Shown one piece after another: positions 60,346 through 64,000 of a stretch of 64,000 nucleotides of DNA. Within the stretch, counting starts at the first letter, position 1. Every line of letters begins with the position of its first letter. The notes beneath the pieces are model-generated. The model was not told where the DNA came from. It saw nothing but the letters and a program-made list of their open reading frames with translations, and did no database searches. A program made the position numbers and the translations under genes. The stretch is from contig NC_133914.1 of NCBI RefSeq assembly GCF_964199755.1, positions 4,393,368 to 4,457,367 of the forward strand, read 5' to 3'. Source of the stretch: Larus michahellis. Taxonomy: Eukaryota > Chordata > Aves > Charadriiformes > Laridae.

Positions 60346-63084
60346 AACAATGTCTTCAGGAAAAAGAAAGGTGCTGAGTCAGGCTCCCAAAAGGAAGTAC
60401 CTGCACGAAAAGAGCATGTTTACATGCGTGCGGCCAGGTAAAGGGCTCTCATGTTTCTAAGATTTCCGCTTGGACAACAAACTCTTTCTGCCAGAGCACT
60501 CGGCAGAACCCTCAACAGAGCAAAAACCGCTACGGCAACAGCCACGACAGCCTCGTCGGCAGCCAACACGACCTTCAGCAGGCAAAAAAAAACCCCCTGT
60601 GGATTCGTTCCACGTGCGGCCGTGAGGAAGGAAACCCATCACCCACGCAGCCAACTCAAAAGCAGGAGAGCTGCTGAACACAGGACCGACCGCAGAGACT
60701 GCGGGATCGTAGTTTTAAATGTCGAGTTTTCAAGTATTTCCAGGAATCGCAACGATCTCGCAGCAGGAGTTTTTGAAGCGGGCAGCTGGTTGGGAAACAG
60801 CAATTTGGAGCGGGGGACGAGCTCCCGTGCTGGGCCCCCAGCAGACAGAGCCCCACTGAGCAGCGGTTGGACCCCGAGCCTCCAGAAACAGCCTTTCCCC
60901 CGGGATTCAACGTGCCGGAGAGAAGCAGAAGCCCCAGGGCAAGTTACAGCCCCAGGGTCGCTCCAGCTGCCTGAATGAGCGTTGAGGGAAGACTAACCCC
61001 TTCCAGGAAAAGCGCTGGAGAAATTTAGAGAGGAAGGGGAGGCAGAGGGCAGACAAACACGGCCCAGACTTGCAGGGGGAACTGGCAGGACGGCTTAGGA
61101 GGAGGTGGGGACAGCAGAGACAGCAGTGACACGGCCACGTCCCCGCGCAAGGGTGCTGGAGGTTGGCCAGCACGCTGCTGCCGGCAGCCTTTGCTGCATT
61201 TCCCTGGGGCCCCAACCAGCTGGTTCGAGGGGTCCCGGGCACAAAACCGTCTCCTTGGAGACCCTTCCCAGCCGAGAGAAGGCAGCGTTTACCTGTTGCG
61301 GGCTTTAAAATCCTTCCAGGAAGGAAACACATCTCTGGCACAACTGCCGTGGACTCCGCCTGCTGCCGAAGGGTGGCCGGCCAGGTTGAGCTCGGTCTTT
61401 GTTTAACAAAATTGGGAGAGAACAGGCAGGAGACCATGCCCAGGACTCAAGTTTGGGCTCGGTCTTCTGCACGGACTAGAAAAGGATCACAAGTCCTTAA
61501 CAGACCGAATTTAAGGAGGAAAAAAAAAAAAAAAAAAAAGACGGGGTTAGTGCCAATCCTTCACGCCATCCGCCCTGTGCACCGGCGTTGGTCCTGTGCG
61601 CCCGGGGGCGGAAAAAAAAAAACACCAACTCACCCACGATCACCTCCCCACCGTCCTCTGCCCGGGGAGGGCGAGGGGAGGTCAGCGGCAGGCAATGGAG
61701 CTCTGCAGGTTATCGGCTGAGTTTTTGTGGTGAAATTAGAAAGCGCCAAACTGGTCCTTCAAGTCACAGGGGCAGAGACCGAGCCAACCTCCCTCCCCAA
61801 GCGGATCCTGCCCCGCCATCAGGGCCAGCAGCCGCTCCGCAGCGATTCTTACGTTTTCTAGCAACCGTCGTCTACAGCACAGGGAACGAGTTGAAAATTC
61901 TCCCCCCAGGCTCACTTTTTCCGGCGCTCAGTTCCAGCATCGCCCCTCGGCGAAGGTTCGGGTTTCCCTGCATGCAAACGGGCGCTTCCCAAGGAGGCCC
62001 TTTATTTGCTCCCAGCTTCCCCGTGTCCCACGCACCAGCCCGGCATTCAATGCCCTGAACAATCCCCCCCCGCCCCCCCCCGCTGCCCCGGGCATGGGCA
62101 AGAGCTGCCAAATGGATGAAAATATCGTTATCCGTGTGCTGCTGGGAAAGCAGGGATCAGCAACCCCCCTGCGTGACTCCCCCCCAGCCTGGCCCAGGCT
62201 CCCTCCGCTGAGGGATGCTCTCCCCGAACGGATGCAAGCAGGAACGTAGAAGACACAGCACAGGTAAAGAGCAACATCTTTTGCTTTATAAAAAAGACCG
62301 AATCAGATGTTTAAGGCCAAGGAGTGCAAAAGAATCCCGTAAGACACCACAGGTGCACCAGCTTCAGAGACCATCGAGTTGACAGTCTTCCTCCTAGTGA
62401 GTTTTTGGGGTTTTTTTGGGGTTTTTTTTTTTGCAAGCTTAATCCATACACGTTCACTCTTGGTACACAGACTAAACATAAAAAAAATGTCCTATTGCAT
62501 CTGTAATAGCGATCGGCAGCTCTTTCGCCCCTCGCCTCCAAAGCTCCAGCGCCCAGACCACAGAGCTACGTGTCAGCGTGACCCATGCTGACGCCTCAGT
62601 GCACAGGTTTAAGTAAACTTGTCCCAATACGTATGTCACGAAGCCATTCAGAAGCAGGAAAAGCCAAACGGGTCCATCGGTACGTGTGGCATTCGGAAGG
62701 AGGTGACCCAAACGCAGCCCCTCTGGGAGTCCCGGGCTGGCCTTGCTTCAAGTCTCTTCCTTGCATAAACGGGATTTTTCACAAACCGCCAGCTTTAAAA
62801 AACAAAGCGAGGAGGGGAAGCCAAATCCAAGTCTCAGTCTCTCCCCTTTCTTTTCAAAAATCATTCTCCATCAGTGTCTCAAGGTGTGGTCTCAATAATG
62901 TCCGTGATTTATGAAAGCACGCTCTGAAACGCAAGCAGTTTACAAAAACAGGCTCTAACAGGGACTTGAACTGTACATTTCAAAGGGCTTTGGCTGATTT
63001 AAGTAAGCCTGACGGCTCATGTGAGGAATTAAATCCTCTCCCCCCTACCCGACCTTTTGAAGAGTAATCACAGGCTATGAAATA

Positions 63085-63154
63085 AAGGCACATTTCAGTC
63101 CAATTAAGGCACATTTCATTCCAATTAAGGCACATTTCAGTCCAACTAAGGCAC
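63085..63154. repeat. 21-bp tandem repeat, 3.3 copies
   Basis: Copies of AAGGCACATTTCAGTCCAAT start at 63085, 63106, 63127 and 63148 (partial), exactly 21 bases apart with one or two changes each. Because 21 is a multiple of three, a minus-strand frame shows a seven-residue repeat (NEMCLNW-like), which is a by-product. Confidence 0.95.
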
Positions 63155-64000
63155 AAAAACACGGTCCACACCAAAGCACGGGGCCTCTTTTGGTTTCCCT
63201 CTCCCCCAGAAAAGAGTGGGTGGGTTTATTCTACGGCTGGTAAATTCAACTAAGCATTTTCTATTCACGTCCAAGGGCACCCGAATGTATAAACAAGTCC
63301 CATGGCTTCACGTGTTTACTTTATGATAAACAACCAAGTGGCAACACCGGTAAAATACAGCTTCTTCCTGCTGCAATGCTGCAGCCCTCAAGGTCGCCTG
63401 GCGCCGTGCCCTCGGGGCAGCGATTCCACATCTCCTGCTTCTGCCCGGCTGTTAGAGGGGAGCAAAGGGAGGGAGAAGGCGCCGAGTGCCCGCAGGAGAA
63501 AAGGCAGGACCAAGCAGTTCCCCGCAGACCCCCCTGGAGACACTCTCAAGGGAGGCTTTCCTTCCAAAGCAAGGCACTTTGACTTATTCTGCTGGAAAAT
63601 CCCTTCAAGCAGCTCCACTCTTAATTACAAAAACCTAAAAATGAACCGACTATTTCCTTCACCTGCCATAACCCGAGTTCAAGGCTTGCCCCAGCAGTCG
63701 GCGTGACGGGGAAACGCAGAGGGCTTGGCAGATGAGCGAGGAAGAGCTGCCTGGCACGCAAGTCACAGGTCATCGCATGCCATCAGCAACACCTCCTGCC
63801 CGCCGTTCACATCAGGCTGGCAGTGACTGCAAAGCTGGTCCCCATGGTCTCGGGTGACGAGAGTGGCACAGCTGCCCAGACATCCCACCCCTCTGCCATC
63901 AGCACTATCTCGGGAGACACGCCAAGAGGCCAAAGATTAAATGAACCACGTTACCTGAACCTTCTCCTTACGGGGCAAAAGGAGAGGACGACACTAAGGG

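Larger units (their letters stand above)
56480..64000. other. NUDC 3' flank; no supported gene
   Basis: In mammals KDF1 (minus strand) follows NUDC, but I find none of its conserved blocks here on either strand, so its coding exons probably lie beyond the window or are unrecognisable to me. No canonical AATAAA for NUDC is clear; its 3'UTR is expected in the first few hundred bases. Minus-strand AATAAA signals occur at about 59830 and 62001-62006, and could end a minus-strand gene. A tracts occur near 57368-57391, 58214-58240, 60310-60342 and 61519-61540. Confidence 0.45.

Noticed and set aside
1-64000. CRISPR arrays, bacterial operons, retroviral or other capsid-bearing elements
   Set aside because: None seen. 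The tandem arrays lack regularly spaced unique spacers, and the only mobile elements recognised are CR1 LINE fragments.

Overview
This window looks like nuclear DNA from a bird, probably a GC-rich microchromosome. The evidence is CR1 (chicken repeat 1) retrotransposon fragments ending in the typical ATTCTATG-like tail, small introns, several CpG-rich promoters, and many G/C-rich minisatellites. The proteins are clearly vertebrate. The gene order matches the human 1p36.11 block: PIGV(+), ZDHHC18(+), SFN(+), GPN2(-), GPATCH3(-), NR0B2(-), NUDC(+). I recalled the human order and proteins from memory; no database search was run.

Layout. 1-4706 carries PIGV (516 aa, three coding exons). 5.1-5.33 kb is a minisatellite and 5.4-5.87 kb the ZDHHC18 CpG island. 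ZDHHC18 runs from 5606 to 16433 (eight coding exons, 361 aa), with candidate poly(A) signals at 18.4 and 20.6 kb. 20.6-23.7 kb is intergenic and G-rich. SFN is one exon at 23942-24682. 25.3-30.3 kb holds no gene I recognise. GPN2 (five coding exons, 312 aa) occupies 34671-30903 on the minus strand, with a C/T-rich repeat and a CpG-rich promoter upstream. GPATCH3 (seven exons, 491 aa) is at 41971-37004, with a minisatellite upstream of it. NR0B2 (two exons, 274 aa) is at 45909-44675. A 1-kb CR1 copy lies between NR0B2 and NUDC. NUDC (nine exons, 340 aa) is at 48094-56479. The last 7.5 kb holds no gene I can support.

Roles. The genes are unrelated in pathway: GPI-anchor mannosylation, protein palmitoylation, a 14-3-3 adaptor, an RNA polymerase II assembly GTPase, a G-patch protein, the bile-acid orphan receptor SHP, and a dynein/HSP90 co-chaperone. 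The most interesting sequence features are in RNA processing and regulation. There are two U12-type (minor spliceosome) introns: an AT-AC intron in ZDHHC18 whose branch site sits unusually far from the 3' splice site behind a 24-T tract, and a GT-AG one in GPN2. PIGV has a GC-AG intron. GPATCH3 has a perfect TISU/YY1 element at its start codon. A near-perfect 68-bp palindrome with tRNA B-box-like arms lies beside a CTCF motif in the likely GPN2 promoter. I found no convincing wholly new gene system.
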